From the NCBI GenBank assembly GCA_002966495.1, contig CP016490.1, forward strand, positions 1,860,001 to 1,924,000: a stretch of DNA of 64,000 nt, read 5' to 3'. This DNA is from Halomonas sp. GFAJ-1. GTDB taxonomy: Bacteria; Pseudomonadota; Gammaproteobacteria; Pseudomonadales; Halomonadaceae. A program made the translations under genes and the position numbers. Of the stretch, positions 36,913 through 46,188 are shown piece after piece (the stretch's first letter is position 1; each line of letters begins with the position of its first letter). The notes under the pieces were generated by a model. It was not told the origin of the DNA, did no database searches, and was given only the letters and a program-made list of their open reading frames with translations.

Positions 36913-39189
36913 ATGCTGAGCAAAGAACTTGAACTGACCCTGAACACGGCCTTCACCGTGGCACGCTCTAAGCGCCACGAATTTATGACCGTTGAGCATC
37001 TGCTCTTAGCATTGCTGGACAATGCCTCTGCGGTGGATGTACTGAAGGCGTGTGGGGCAAACCTCGACAAGCTGCGGTCCGATCTGCAGGATTTTATTAA
37101 CTCGACCACGCCCCTGATCCCTGAAGGCCAGGGCGATCGTGAAACGCAGCCAACGCTTGGTTTTCAGCGTGTGCTGCAGCGTGCTGTGTTCCATGTACAG
37201 TCATCCGGTAAAAGTGAAGTCACCGGTGCGAATGTGCTGGTTGCTATTTTTTCTGAGCAAGAGAGCCAAGCGGTTTACTTCCTGAAGCAACAGAGTGTCG
37301 CCCGTGTTGATGCGGTGAATTACATCGCCCATGGAATTTCTAAAGTAGCAGGCCATGGCCCTGCGCAGTCGCCCTCTTCTCCAGAGAGCGAAGATGCCGA
37401 AGAGGGCAGCGCAGAAGGTGCCGCACACCCGTTAACCGGTTATGCCACCAATTTAAACGAGCAAGCGCGCCAGGGTAAAATTGACCCGTTGATTGGCCGA
37501 GACCACGAGCTTGAGCGCGTGGTGCAGATTCTTGCTCGTCGGCGTAAGAACAACCCGCTACTGGTCGGTGAGGCCGGGGTCGGTAAAACGGCGGTTGCCG
37601 AAGGCTTGGCGAAGCGCATCGTTGAAGAAGACGTGCCTGACGTTATTGCTGATGCAGTTGTGTACTCACTGGATATGGGTGCGCTGCTGGCGGGAACGAA
37701 GTACCGCGGCGATTTTGAAAAACGCCTCAAAAGCCTGCTTAGTGAATTGCGTAAGCAGCCAAACGCAGTGTTGTTTATTGATGAAATTCACACCGTCATT
37801 GGTGCAGGAGCGGCTTCTGGCGGCGTGATGGATGCGTCTAACCTGTTAAAGCCCTTGCTCTCTTCTGGCGAGCTACGCTGCATCGGTTCAACGACTTTCC
37901 AAGAGTTTCGCGGTATTTTTGAGAAAGATCGTGCACTGGCGCGTCGCTTCCAAAAAGTGGATGTGCTGGCGCCCTCAGTGGAAGACACCATCAAAATTCT
38001 TAAAGGGTTGCGCTCACGTTTTGAGGAGCACCACGAACTCAAGTACACCGATGGTGCTTTGGAGAGCGCTGCGCGCTTAGCGGATCGCTACATTAACGAT
38101 CGTTACTTGCCCGATAAAGCCATTGATGTGATTGACGAAGCGGGCGCGCATCAGCGCATGCTGCCGCCTGAAGTGCGCACGCCAACCATTGATGTGGAGC
38201 AGGTCGAAGCCGTTGTTGCCTCCATTGCGCGTATTCCGCCGAAAAGCGTTTCAAGCTCGGATCGGAAGCTGCTTGAAAAGCTCGACCGCGATCTGAAAAT
38301 GCTTGTGTTTGGCCAGGATGAAGCGATTGACTCGCTATCTGCCGCGATAAAACTGTCTCGTGCCGGGCTGAAGTCACCGGATAAACCCGTGGGCAGCTTC
38401 CTGTTCGCAGGGCCTACCGGTGTCGGTAAGACCGAAGTGGCTAAACAGCTTGCGCATATTATGGGCATCGAGCTGGTGCGCTTTGATATGTCGGAGTATA
38501 TGGAGCGCCACACCGTATCACGCTTGATTGGCGCGCCTCCTGGCTACGTAGGTTACGACCAGGGTGGTTTGCTTACCGAAGCGGTAACCAAGCAGCCTCA
38601 CTGTGTTCTACTACTTGATGAGATCGAAAAGGCCCACCCTGAAGTCTTTAACTTGCTGCTGCAGGTCATGGATCATGGCCGCCTGACGGACAACAACGGT
38701 CGCGAAGCAGACTTCCGGCACGTTATCCTGATCATGACCTCAAACGCAGGGGCTGAGCAGGCATCGCGTCGCTCAATTGGTTTCCAGCATCAGGATCACT
38801 CTACCGATGCCATGGAGGTGATTCGTCGGACGTTCTCACCAGAGTTCCGCAACCGTTTGGACGGAATTATTCAATTCCATGCGCTGCATACCTCTGTGGT
38901 GCGAAACGTGGTTGATAAGTTCTTGATTGAGCTTCAGGCGCAGCTGGATGAGAAACGTGTTCAACTGGAAGTGGATGATACCGCCAGAGATTGGCTGGCA
39001 GAGAAGGGTTACGACCCAGACATGGGGGCGCGTCCTATGGCTCGCCTCATCCAAGAGAAGCTTAAAAAGCCGTTGGCTGAGATGATTTTGTTTGGCGAGT
39101 TGGCAGACCAAGGGGGGATTGTGCATGTCAGCCTAGAAGAGGGTGAACTGCATCTTTCTACCGAATCGGAAATGGCGGATGCGCCCTGA
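36913..39189 (+). CDS. clpA: ATP-dependent protease ATPase subunit ClpA
   Basis: This 758-residue AAA+ unfoldase feeds substrates to ClpP. The N-domain (1-145) binds ClpS. A linker rich in S and E follows. D1 has Walker A GEAGVGKTAVAEG and Walker B VLFIDEIHT; D2 has Walker A GPTGVGKTEVAKQ and Walker B VLLLDEIEKAHPEV. The ClpP-docking loop IGF is in SRRSIGFQHQ near residue 620. Its length equals E. coli ClpA. AAGGGG is placed well before the ATG. It lies 138 bases after clpS. No clpP is in the window. Confidence 0.97.
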   Translation: MLSKELELTLNTAFTVARSKRHEFMTVEHLLLALLDNASAVDVLKACGANLDKLRSDLQDFINSTTPLIPEGQGDRETQPTLGFQRVLQRAVFHVQSSGKSEVTGANVLVAIFSEQESQAVYFLKQQSVARVDAVNYIAHGISKVAGHGPAQSPSSPESEDAEEGSAEGAAHPLTGYATNLNEQARQGKIDPLIGRDHELERVVQILARRRKNNPLLVGEAGVGKTAVAEGLAKRIVEEDVPDVIADAVVYSLDMGALLAGTKYRGDFEKRLKSLLSELRKQPNAVLFIDEIHTVIGAGAASGGVMDASNLLKPLLSSGELRCIGSTTFQEFRGIFEKDRALARRFQKVDVLAPSVEDTIKILKGLRSRFEEHHELKYTDGALESAARLADRYINDRYLPDKAIDVIDEAGAHQRMLPPEVRTPTIDVEQVEAVVASIARIPPKSVSSSDRKLLEKLDRDLKMLVFGQDEAIDSLSAAIKLSRAGLKSPDKPVGSFLFAGPTGVGKTEVAKQLAHIMGIELVRFDMSEYMERHTVSRLIGAPPGYVGYDQGGLLTEAVTKQPHCVLLLDEIEKAHPEVFNLLLQVMDHGRLTDNNGREADFRHVILIMTSNAGAEQASRRSIGFQHQDHSTDAMEVIRRTFSPEFRNRLDGIIQFHALHTSVVRNVVDKFLIELQAQLDEKRVQLEVDDTARDWLAEKGYDPDMGARPMARLIQEKLKKPLAEMILFGELADQGGIVHVSLEEGELHLSTESEMADAP

Positions 39190-39491
39190 TAAGGGCGCTA
39201 AGTCGCTGTTAAGCATCATGCCTGGCTCTTTTGTGCTTGAAGTTCATAGCTGAAAGAGTCAGCGTGGTTGTCAGCCTAAGTTAGTAAAGCAGTAACGCAC
39301 AGCGCCCTGTCATCGACGGGGCGTTGTCGTTTCCAGGGAGCGGCGCCGTATTTAACTTAGCAAAAATCCGCGTAAACCCTCGCCCGATTGAGGGCGGAGA
39401 TACAAGCGGGCAGCGCGCTAGCGCTGCAGGGGTTGTAGTTTCGTATTTATCTGGCACTATACATTCATACAGTCAACGAGTTGAAGCCGTT
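39190..39491. other. Region between clpA and tnpB with hairpins
   Basis: No gene is supported here; an open frame running into tnpB from 39324 looks like chance. Two structures stand out. CCCTC/GAGGG at 39377-39394 is a small hairpin. The second, at 39401-39437, has an outer stem TACAA/TTGTA and an inner stem CAGCGC/GCGCTG with loop GCTA. They could belong to the left part of the TnpB element or to a remnant of another insertion. In E. coli a serine tRNA gene lies in this interval, but I see no tRNA here. Confidence 0.45.
39303..39332 (+). terminator. Probable terminator of clpA
   Basis: CGCCCtGTC pairs with GACgGGGCG (one mismatch) around ATC, followed by TTGTCGTTT. The T-run is weak, but the position 114 bases after the clpA stop and before the insertion element fits. 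Confidence 0.5.
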
Positions 39492-40719
39492 GTGTTAACA
39501 GCCACCAAAGTACGCATCTACCCCACCCCCGAACAGGCTGATTTCTTGAATCAGCAATTCGGGGCGGTGCGGTTTACGTACAACAAGGCACTGCACATTA
39601 TCAGCTCGCAGTACAAGCGCCATGGCACCAAGCTGCGCGCTAAGAAAGACCTCAAGCCGTTGTTGGCGGTGGCGAAGAAGTCTCGCAACTACCACTGGCT
39701 CAAAGCGTTTGATTCTATCGCACTGCAACAGGCGTGCATTAACCTGGATCGCGCCTTCCAGAACTTCTTTAACCCCCAGCTTAAAGCCCGCTATCCGCGC
39801 TTTAAACGCAAGCATGGCAAGCAATCGAGCTATCACTGCACCAGCGTTAAGGCGGGTGATGACTGGATCAAAGTCCCCAAGCTTACGCCGATTAAAGCCC
39901 GAATCCATCGAGAGATCGCCGGCACGCTGAAAAGCATCACACTGACCCGCACCCCCACGGGCAAGTATTTTGCCTCGCTGCTGGTGGAGGATGGTGTGGA
40001 GGCAGCCGCACCGCTGCAAACGGTGGAGACGGTGCTGGGGGTCGATATGGGCTTAACGCATCTGGCCATCGACTCCACTGGCCGCAAGGTCGCCAATCCT
40101 CGCTTCTTGAAGCTGGCGTCTGCCAACCTACGCCGCAAGCAGAAAGCGCTTTCACGCTGCCAGAAAGGTAGCAAGCGCCGTGCGAAAGCGCGGCTAATGC
40201 TCGCCAAGGCGCACGAGCGGCTGGGGAATGTGCGTGCTGACTTCCAGCACAAACTGTCTCGACAACTCATTGACGACAACCAAGCGGTGGTGGTCGAGAC
40301 ACTGAGCGTGAAAAACATGCTCAAAAACCGCAAGCTGGCCAAGCATATTGCCGATGCCAGTTGGAGCAGGTTGATCGAAAAACTGGCGTATAAGGCGAAG
40401 CAGCAAGGCAAGCATCTGGTCAGAATTGACCAATGGTTCGCCAGCTCCAAAACCTGCGCTGGCTGCGGCCACAAAGTCGAACAAATGCCCCTCAGTGTCC
40501 GCACCTGGGATTGCCCAAGCTGTGGCACAAAGGCGATTGACCGTGACGTAAACGCCGCGATCACTATTCGCCAGCAAGGCATTTTAAAATTAAAGGCGGA
40601 AGGGCTGTCCGTCTCTGCCCATCGAGGCCTGTGTGAGACCGGTCACGCACCGGCTGCGGCCTAAGACATGGGAAGCCTCACCCGTGGTTGCGTAGCGACG
40701 TAGGGTGGGGAGCAGTCAC
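39440..40719 (+). mobile_element. TnpB-only insertion element (IS200/IS605 superfamily, IS1341-like)
   Basis: The element carries tnpB but no tnpA transposase, as in IS1341-type solo elements, so it would need a TnpA in trans to move. The right end is probably at 40719: a stem (40676-40683 with 40703-40710) is followed by AGCAGTCAC, much like the ends of other TnpB elements. The left end is not clear; CAACG/CGTTG near 39474 may be the left subterminal hairpin. It separates clpA from infA, which are near neighbours in related bacteria. IS605-type elements make no target duplication, so none is expected. Confidence 0.6.
39492..40664 (+). CDS. tnpB: TnpB, RNA-guided endonuclease of an IS605-superfamily element
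   Basis: This 390-residue protein is of standard TnpB length. The N-terminal helical region has TKVRIYPTPEQADFLNQQFG. The RuvC-like nuclease has its three acids: D185 (VLGVDMGLTH), E269 (VVVETLSVKNM) and D352 (AIDRDVNAA), spaced as in the experimentally studied ISDra2 TnpB. A zinc finger with CAGCGHK and CPSCG lies between the second and third. All catalytic residues are intact, so it is likely functional. I use the GTG at 39492, where family similarity begins; the frame stays open upstream to 39324 without similarity. TnpB proteins cut DNA matching a guide in the element's own right-end RNA. Confidence 0.9.
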   Translation: MLTATKVRIYPTPEQADFLNQQFGAVRFTYNKALHIISSQYKRHGTKLRAKKDLKPLLAVAKKSRNYHWLKAFDSIALQQACINLDRAFQNFFNPQLKARYPRFKRKHGKQSSYHCTSVKAGDDWIKVPKLTPIKARIHREIAGTLKSITLTRTPTGKYFASLLVEDGVEAAAPLQTVETVLGVDMGLTHLAIDSTGRKVANPRFLKLASANLRRKQKALSRCQKGSKRRAKARLMLAKAHERLGNVRADFQHKLSRQLIDDNQAVVVETLSVKNMLKNRKLAKHIADASWSRLIEKLAYKAKQQGKHLVRIDQWFASSKTCAGCGHKVEQMPLSVRTWDCPSCGTKAIDRDVNAAITIRQQGILKLKAEGLSVSAHRGLCETGHAPAAA

Positions 40720-40739
40720 ATGTGCATACACTAGCAGAG
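40600..40739 (+). ncRNA. Probable omega RNA (TnpB guide RNA)
   Basis: In related elements the guide RNA overlaps the 3' end of tnpB, runs through the right end, and continues about 16-20 bases into flanking DNA, which forms the guide. Here an 8-bp stem (CCTCACCC with GGGTGGGG), with a GTTGC/GCGAC inner stem, is followed by AGCAGTCAC at 40719. The guide would be 40720-40739. The 5' boundary is a guess. The assignment rests on layout, not on a covariance model. Confidence 0.45.
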
Positions 40740-40764
40740 TCTGCTCAACAAGCGTCATCAAGGC

Positions 40765-40983
40765 TTAGCGCGAACGGTAAACGATACGGCCTTTAGAAAG
40801 ATCGTAAGGCGTCAGTTCCACTTTTACCTTATCGCCCGTCAGGATGCGGATGTAGTTTTTGCGCATCTTGCCAGAAATGTGGGCGGTAACGACATGGCCG
40901 TTTTCAAGCTCCACACGGAACATGGTGTTGGGAAGGGTATCAACAATAACGCCTTCCATTTCAATATGATCTTCGCGTGCCAT
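40765..40983 (-). CDS. infA: Translation initiation factor IF-1
   Basis: This 72-residue OB-fold protein binds the A site of the 30S subunit during initiation. The sequence [38 protein letters not shown] and [10 protein letters not shown] is nearly invariant in gammaproteobacteria, and the length is exact. It lies downstream of bpt on the same strand, with 149 bases between. The gene order infA-aat near clpA is conserved in E. coli. Confidence 0.98.
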   Translation of the reverse strand: MAREDHIEMEGVIVDTLPNTMFRVELENGHVVTAHISGKMRKNYIRILTGDKVKVELTPYDLSKGRIVYRSR

Positions 40984-41132
40984 ATAGGCAGATCCTCACT
41001 TATTTAACGTAGTATTTAAGACAACGGTTAGTCGAACGGTCGCTTCGTAAGGCGTTATTATATCTCAGGCGCCGGAGAAACAGCGCTATATTGTGCCGCA
41101 AGCCCGCCGTCAAGGCAAAAAAGCTGGCAAGA

Positions 41133-41867
41133 TTAGTCAATTAATGGTCGCCAGTGCCGTCCATCCAGTATCTCCATAGGCGAAAAGGCCCGTTTGTAGC
41201 GCATTTTTCGACACTCCTCAATCCAATAACCTAAATAGAGGTGAGGCAGTGCTTTTTGACGGCAGAGTTCGATTAATTTAAGAATTGCCAGCGTGCCAAG
41301 CGAGCGCTTGTCTAGCTCATCGCCCACCGCAAAAAACGTATAGATTGCAGAGAGGCCGTGTTCTAACTGATCAAAGGCGGCGACGGCCACTAGCTCCTCA
41401 CCCAAATACATTTCCAACAACTGTGCATAAGGCTCATCAAGTGTGAGAAAGGTGCGGTACTGCTCTCGGCTGGGAGGGTACATGTCGCCGTCGGCGTGGC
41501 GTAACCGGATATAGTCAGCGTAAAGCGCGTAGTGCTCAGGTAAAAAGCGCGCAGGAATTACCCGCGTTGTAATATCCTGGTTGCGGCGTAAAATTTTTCG
41601 TTGCGTGCGGTTGGCACTAAAGTAGCTAACGGGAATACGTACCGAGCGGCAGGCATTGCAGCCTTCGCAATGCGGACGATACAAATGGCGGCCGCTGCGA
41701 CGAAACCCTAACAGTGAAAGTGAGTCGTAAACACCTGGAATGGGCGACTCTTGGGGGTCTAAAAACAGCGTGGTAGCTTCTCTGTCGGGCAGGTAGCTGC
41801 AAGCGTGTGGCACAGTCAGGAAGAAGCGCAAATCCCGCACAGGGCGGCGAGGAGCGTTACTACTCAC
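41133..41867 (-). CDS. bpt: Aspartate/glutamate leucyltransferase Bpt
   Basis: This 244-residue protein is of the arginyl/leucyl transferase family (Bpt, formerly Ate-like). Bpt adds leucine from Leu-tRNA to proteins with N-terminal Asp or Glu, making them ClpS substrates. The N-terminal cysteine cluster (HACSYLPDREATTLF and CEGCNACRSVRIP) and SLLGFRRSGRHLYRPHC are characteristic. The C-terminal half has the GNAT-like part with LYLGYWIEECRKMRYKRAF. GTG start at 41867 is preceded by GGAGG. It lies 34 bases after aat on the same strand, a likely operon. Confidence 0.93.
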   Translation of the reverse strand: MSSNAPRRPVRDLRFFLTVPHACSYLPDREATTLFLDPQESPIPGVYDSLSLLGFRRSGRHLYRPHCEGCNACRSVRIPVSYFSANRTQRKILRRNQDITTRVIPARFLPEHYALYADYIRLRHADGDMYPPSREQYRTFLTLDEPYAQLLEMYLGEELVAVAAFDQLEHGLSAIYTFFAVGDELDKRSLGTLAILKLIELCRQKALPHLYLGYWIEECRKMRYKRAFSPMEILDGRHWRPLID

Positions 41868-41901
41868 GGCTTGCCTCCTTGTTTAAACTGGTGTTCAGCC
41901 A

Positions 41902-42648
41902 TTAGGGTTGATCAGCCAACGCTATGGCCGTTAGCCAGGGCGAGGTTGGCACGATGGGTGCTGTATGGGCTGAAGGTGTTAATCTAAATGCTTTTTCCGG
42001 CAACCACTTCTCAAGATAGTTGATGAATGTCTCCCGGGCGACCGTTGTTGCGCCAAGGCTGGCCAAATGAGGTGTATGCATTTGGCAGTCAATTAGTTCA
42101 CCACCGTGGCTCTGCATGGCACGGGCTAAGTGGGCAAGGGCTATTTTTGATGCATCGGGAACATTTGAAAACATTGACTCACCGAAGAATACGGGCCCCA
42201 TAGCTAACCCATAAAGACCGCCCACTAACTGATTTGCCTGATGCACTTCAATGCTATGGGCAATGCCTAGTTCGTGGAGGCGCTGATAAGCACTGCGCAT
42301 ATCGGCGTTGATCCATGTGGCTGACTCGCCCTGGCGAGGGGCAGCGCAGGCGTCAATCACTTGCTCAAAGTGTTGATCTAGCGTGATGCTAAAGCCACCA
42401 TTACGTAGACGTTTGGCAAGGCTGCGGCGGAGTATAAACTGTGCAGGCTGCAAGACCATGCGCGGGTTAGGGCTCCACCACAAAATGGGTTCACCGTCGC
42501 TGTACCACGGAAAAATACCCCGCCGGTAAGCGTCAACTAGCCAGTTTGGGGAGAGTTCTCCCCCTGCTGCCAGTAAGCCGTTTGGCGAGTCGAGGGCCAG
42601 TGCGGTAGAAGGAAATAGCGGATGTGGCGATGAAAGCCAAGGTAGCAT
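41902..42648 (-). CDS. aat: Leucyl/phenylalanyl-tRNA-protein transferase Aat
   Basis: This 248-residue enzyme adds Leu or Phe from aminoacyl-tRNA to proteins with N-terminal Lys or Arg, marking them for ClpS-ClpAP. Conserved motifs are SPNGLLAAGGELSP, YRRGIFPWYSDGEPILWWSP, NPRMVL and, further on, IDCQMHTPHLASLGA. AGGAG precedes the ATG. It is the first gene of aat-bpt and faces clpS-clpA across the TnpB element and infA. Confidence 0.95.
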   Translation of the reverse strand: MLPWLSSPHPLFPSTALALDSPNGLLAAGGELSPNWLVDAYRRGIFPWYSDGEPILWWSPNPRMVLQPAQFILRRSLAKRLRNGGFSITLDQHFEQVIDACAAPRQGESATWINADMRSAYQRLHELGIAHSIEVHQANQLVGGLYGLAMGPVFFGESMFSNVPDASKIALAHLARAMQSHGGELIDCQMHTPHLASLGATTVARETFINYLEKWLPEKAFRLTPSAHTAPIVPTSPWLTAIALADQP

Positions 42649-42764
42649 TGCTTGCTCCTGTTACTGAGCGCTTCAAGAAGCTCTGTGACGGCGCAAGGAT
42701 GCTCGGTATGATGCAAACTCGCAAGTGGATTAAAGACGCCATTGAGGTGTAAAGGGAGAGTCGC

Positions 42765-45700
42765 TTGAAAGTAAATAAGGCGGTAGACAAGCGAACGCAG
42801 CGAAATTCGCGTCAACCATCATCATCAAGTTCTTCGGCCAGGGTGAAAGCTGCAAAGGATAAAGCCCGCCGGTTTGGTTTGCGCTTGCAAGGCTCGGTAC
42901 GCGAAGGCGTCGTCGTGGTGTTGCTTGCGCTATGTGTGTTCCTGTTATTAGCACTGTTTAGTTACCACCCCGCAGATCCTGGCTGGTCGTATCAAGGGCC
43001 GGAAACCGATGTGCGTAACTGGATGGGCCCCGTGGGTGCGTGGCTTGCCGATGTTCTCTACTCGTTGCTGGGGGCCAGTGCACTATGGTGGCCGGGTATG
43101 TTGGGTTACGCCGCATGGTGGCTCATGCGCTCCCGCCAAGTACGTTTTGAAGTAGACCCCGTCGCTATTGCTGTGCATGCCGGTGGCTTATTGCTACTGA
43201 TGTTTGGCACCACGATGCTTGGCGCGCTGCATTTTTATCACCCCAACAGTATTTTACCCTATGCCTCTGGCGGCATCTTAGGTGAGGGCTTAGTCGGCAC
43301 GCTAAAGCCGTTGGTGAGCAGCGGTGGTGTAGGGCTAATAGCTGCCGCGCTTATTTTAATCGGCTTTCCGTTATTTAGCGGCATGTCGTGGTTGCAGGTC
43401 GCCGATGAGGTGGGGCGTCGGCTATGTAAGTTAGGTGGCTGGTTTAGCGCTCGGCGTGCGAAAGGGCAAGAGAAACGGGCCGAGCGCGCTGCTGTTCGTG
43501 CAGCGGCTAAAGCAGCTTCGCAAAAGGTAAAAGAGCGCTCTCGGGTCGATGAGCCGAAAGCTGCTGGATCTAGTTCAGTTGCTGCCGATACGCCTAAATC
43601 GAGTGTGATGGAGCCTAAACTGTTTGCCCAAGAGCACCATGTGGAGACCCCAAGCAGCGCTAAAAAAGATATCGAAAAAGAGACTGAATACGTTTTTGAA
43701 AAAGAGGATGAGGAGAGCGTTGAGAAAGCTCACAAGAAAGCAGCATTGGGTAGCACGGTAGCCGTAAGCTCAGAAGCTGGTAGTGATGAGTCTGAACCTA
43801 CGCGTGTTCGCGGCCGTGAGCGGCGCGAGCCCAGTTTCTCCTCAGCGTTTGCAAGCGCTGATGATGCGCCCTCAGCCACGATGGATACATCCATTCCGTG
43901 GGAGGCGGCCGCGGCGCCTAAAGAGTGGCCCGCCGCTAAGGTAGAGCCGACAAAAGTGCCAGTTGAGCCAGCGCGTTCTGAGTCTACTGCTGTTGAGCCT
44001 GCTGCCACTGAGCCTGCAAAAGCGCCTGAGCCAACGCCTAATGAGTTGCCGCGGGCAGACGCTTTTGCGATGCGTACTAACACGCCTGATGAGCCCATTG
44101 AGCTGCGTGTGCCGCTGTCTGCTAAAGAACCAGAACCAAAATCAGAGCCAGAAACAGAACAGAATTTTGTATCTGAACCAAAGCCCAAACCAGAGCCTGT
44201 CTCTGAGCCTGAACCTGAGCAGCAGGCCCCTTTGCCTGCGGTATCGCCACGCCCCCCAGCTGATACGACTGATCCAGTGATGCCTATAGCAGCGGAATCC
44301 CGTCGCGAGCGTGTGCCGGAAGTTGTGCCTGAGCCAGTATGGGATGAAGACGAAGACGTCGCTCCATCCGCACCGGCGGTGACATCCGCGCGTCACGAGC
44401 CAACCTTCTCCGAGCCAGCCGAGGAGGAGGCTGATAACGGCCCCACGCTATGGACCGTTGAGCACCTGCAGAGCCAGCGCCCGGTGTTTGAAACCCTGGA
44501 CGAGCCAGAAGGGGATGTGCCTAGCCTGCAGCTGTTAACGCCACCAGAGCCGCATCAGCCCAATTATACCGATGAGCAACTGTCGGATATGGCAGAACTG
44601 CTGGAAGTGCGACTACGCGAGTATGGGGTTAAAGCGGAAGTTGTCGATACGTGGCCTGGGCCGGTCATTACCCGCTTTGAGATTAAACCCGCCGCGGGAG
44701 TGAAGGTTTCTAAAATCAGCAACCTTGCTAAAGACCTGGCGCGCTCGTTGATGGTTAAGAGCGTTCGCGTTGTGGAAGTGATCCCAGGGCGACCAACGGT
44801 AGGTATTGAGATTCCCAACCCCCATCGGGCGATGATCCGTTTGCGTGAGGTGATCGACTCTGATCGTTACCAGCAGGAAACCTCGCCGCTTACCATGGCG
44901 TTAGGCCAAGATATTGGCGGCGGCCCGGTGGTGGCTAACCTGGGAAAAATGCCTCACTTACTGGTGGCAGGCACCACGGGTTCCGGTAAGTCGGTAGGCG
45001 TAAACGCCATGCTGATTTCGATGCTGCTCAAGGCCACGCCCGATGAGCTGAAGTTGATTATGGTCGACCCGAAAATGCTGGAGCTATCGGTATACGACGG
45101 CATCCCCCATTTGCTGGCACCTGTGGTTACCGACATGAAAGAGGCTGCCAATAGCCTGCGCTGGTGTGTGGCGGAAATGGAGCGCCGCTATAAGCTAATG
45201 GCTGCCATGGGCGTGCGCAATATCGCCGGATTTAATGGCCGCTTGGATGAGGCAGGGCGTGCAGGTGCCCAAGTGGCTGACCCGCTGTGGGAGCCGCAAC
45301 CCTGGGAAATGCACCAAACACCACCCGTACTCGAAAAGCTGCCCTACATTGTGGTGGTAATCGACGAATTTGCCGATATGTTTATGATCGTGGGTAAAAA
45401 GGTCGAAGAGTTAATCGCGCGTTTGGCACAAAAAGCGCGTGCAGCGGGTATCCATCTCATTCTGGCTACCCAGCGGCCCTCTGTTGATGTAGTCACGGGC
45501 TTAATCAAGGCCAATATTCCGTCGCGGATGGCGTTTCAGGTCTCATCAAGGATTGATTCACGCACAATTCTGGATCAAGGCGGTGCGGAAAGCTTGCTAG
45601 GCCACGGCGATATGCTTTATCTGCCTGCTGGTTCTGGTCCGCCTAACCGTATTCACGGTGCCTTTGTAGATGATGATGAAGTCCACCGTGTGGTAGATGA

Positions 45701-46013
45701 CTGGAAGCGCCGAGGTACGCCCGAGTATATTGAAGAAATTCTTTCCGGCGGCGTTTCAGCAGATGCATTAACCGGCTTAGAAGCCGACGGTGTAGATGGC
45801 GATGACGCTGAGCAGGATGCGCTTTATGACGAGGCGGTGCAGTTCGTTACCCAGACCCGCAAAGCATCGATTTCAGCGGTGCAGCGCCGTTTCAAAATCG
45901 GCTATAACCGGGCAGCACGGTTAGTGGAAGCCATGGAGGGTGCAGGGGTTGTGTCTTCAATGGGTACCAATGGTGCCCGCGAGGTGCTAGCGCCACCGCC
46001 TGTCGGTCATTAA
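42765..46013 (+). CDS. ftsK: DNA translocase FtsK
   Basis: This 1082-residue protein anchors at the division septum and pumps DNA so that dimer chromosomes can be resolved at dif. The N-terminus has four membrane segments within about residues 45-210. A long low-complexity linker (about 230-560) is rich in P, E, A and S, including stretches such as [12 protein letters not shown]. The motor has Walker [16 protein letters not shown] and Walker [14 protein letters not shown]. The C-terminal gamma winged helix ([20 protein letters not shown]) reads KOPS sites. It starts with TTG after GGGAG; there is no better start. lolA and rarA follow as in E. coli. Confidence 0.95.
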   Translation: MKVNKAVDKRTQRNSRQPSSSSSSARVKAAKDKARRFGLRLQGSVREGVVVVLLALCVFLLLALFSYHPADPGWSYQGPETDVRNWMGPVGAWLADVLYSLLGASALWWPGMLGYAAWWLMRSRQVRFEVDPVAIAVHAGGLLLLMFGTTMLGALHFYHPNSILPYASGGILGEGLVGTLKPLVSSGGVGLIAAALILIGFPLFSGMSWLQVADEVGRRLCKLGGWFSARRAKGQEKRAERAAVRAAAKAASQKVKERSRVDEPKAAGSSSVAADTPKSSVMEPKLFAQEHHVETPSSAKKDIEKETEYVFEKEDEESVEKAHKKAALGSTVAVSSEAGSDESEPTRVRGRERREPSFSSAFASADDAPSATMDTSIPWEAAAAPKEWPAAKVEPTKVPVEPARSESTAVEPAATEPAKAPEPTPNELPRADAFAMRTNTPDEPIELRVPLSAKEPEPKSEPETEQNFVSEPKPKPEPVSEPEPEQQAPLPAVSPRPPADTTDPVMPIAAESRRERVPEVVPEPVWDEDEDVAPSAPAVTSARHEPTFSEPAEEEADNGPTLWTVEHLQSQRPVFETLDEPEGDVPSLQLLTPPEPHQPNYTDEQLSDMAELLEVRLREYGVKAEVVDTWPGPVITRFEIKPAAGVKVSKISNLAKDLARSLMVKSVRVVEVIPGRPTVGIEIPNPHRAMIRLREVIDSDRYQQETSPLTMALGQDIGGGPVVANLGKMPHLLVAGTTGSGKSVGVNAMLISMLLKATPDELKLIMVDPKMLELSVYDGIPHLLAPVVTDMKEAANSLRWCVAEMERRYKLMAAMGVRNIAGFNGRLDEAGRAGAQVADPLWEPQPWEMHQTPPVLEKLPYIVVVIDEFADMFMIVGKKVEELIARLAQKARAAGIHLILATQRPSVDVVTGLIKANIPSRMAFQVSSRIDSRTILDQGGAESLLGHGDMLYLPAGSGPPNRIHGAFVDDDEVHRVVDDWKRRGTPEYIEEILSGGVSADALTGLEADGVDGDDAEQDALYDEAVQFVTQTRKASISAVQRRFKIGYNRAARLVEAMEGAGVVSSMGTNGAREVLAPPPVGH

Positions 46014-46059
46014 AGCGGCAGTAGACGCGTTATAAATCATGCAACAAACGTGGAAGCCA

Positions 46060-46088
46060 CGCCGTAGGTGAAACCCTACGGCGCTTTT
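46060..46088 (+). terminator. Hairpin between ftsK and lolA
   Basis: CGCCGTAGG pairs with CCTACGGCG around a 6-base loop, followed by CTTTTCG. It lies 46 bases after the ftsK stop and may terminate or attenuate readthrough into lolA. Confidence 0.65.
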
Positions 46089-46188
46089 CGCGTCATAGAA
46101 GCCACATGGAACGTCTTAATGCCGTTCGTTAGAATAACTGGCTTAAGCACGACCGCTTTTCGGCAATTATTGCCTAGGGAGTACAGTA

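Noticed and set aside
39324..39491. Upstream extension of the tnpB reading frame by 56 codons
   Set aside because: The extra residues do not resemble TnpB N-termini and cover hairpin structures; family similarity begins at the GTG at 39492.
39190..39491. A serine tRNA gene expected here from E. coli gene order
   Set aside because: I found no cloverleaf arms or GGTTCRANYC-type T-arm in the interval.
39833..40582. A 249-codon open frame on the minus strand opposite tnpB
   Set aside because: It lies wholly inside tnpB, has no recognisable domain, and its composition is that of an antisense shadow of a GC-rich gene.
43730..44188. A 152-codon minus-strand frame inside ftsK
   Set aside because: It covers the low-complexity P/E/A linker of FtsK; such repeats create long antisense frames rich in S and G.
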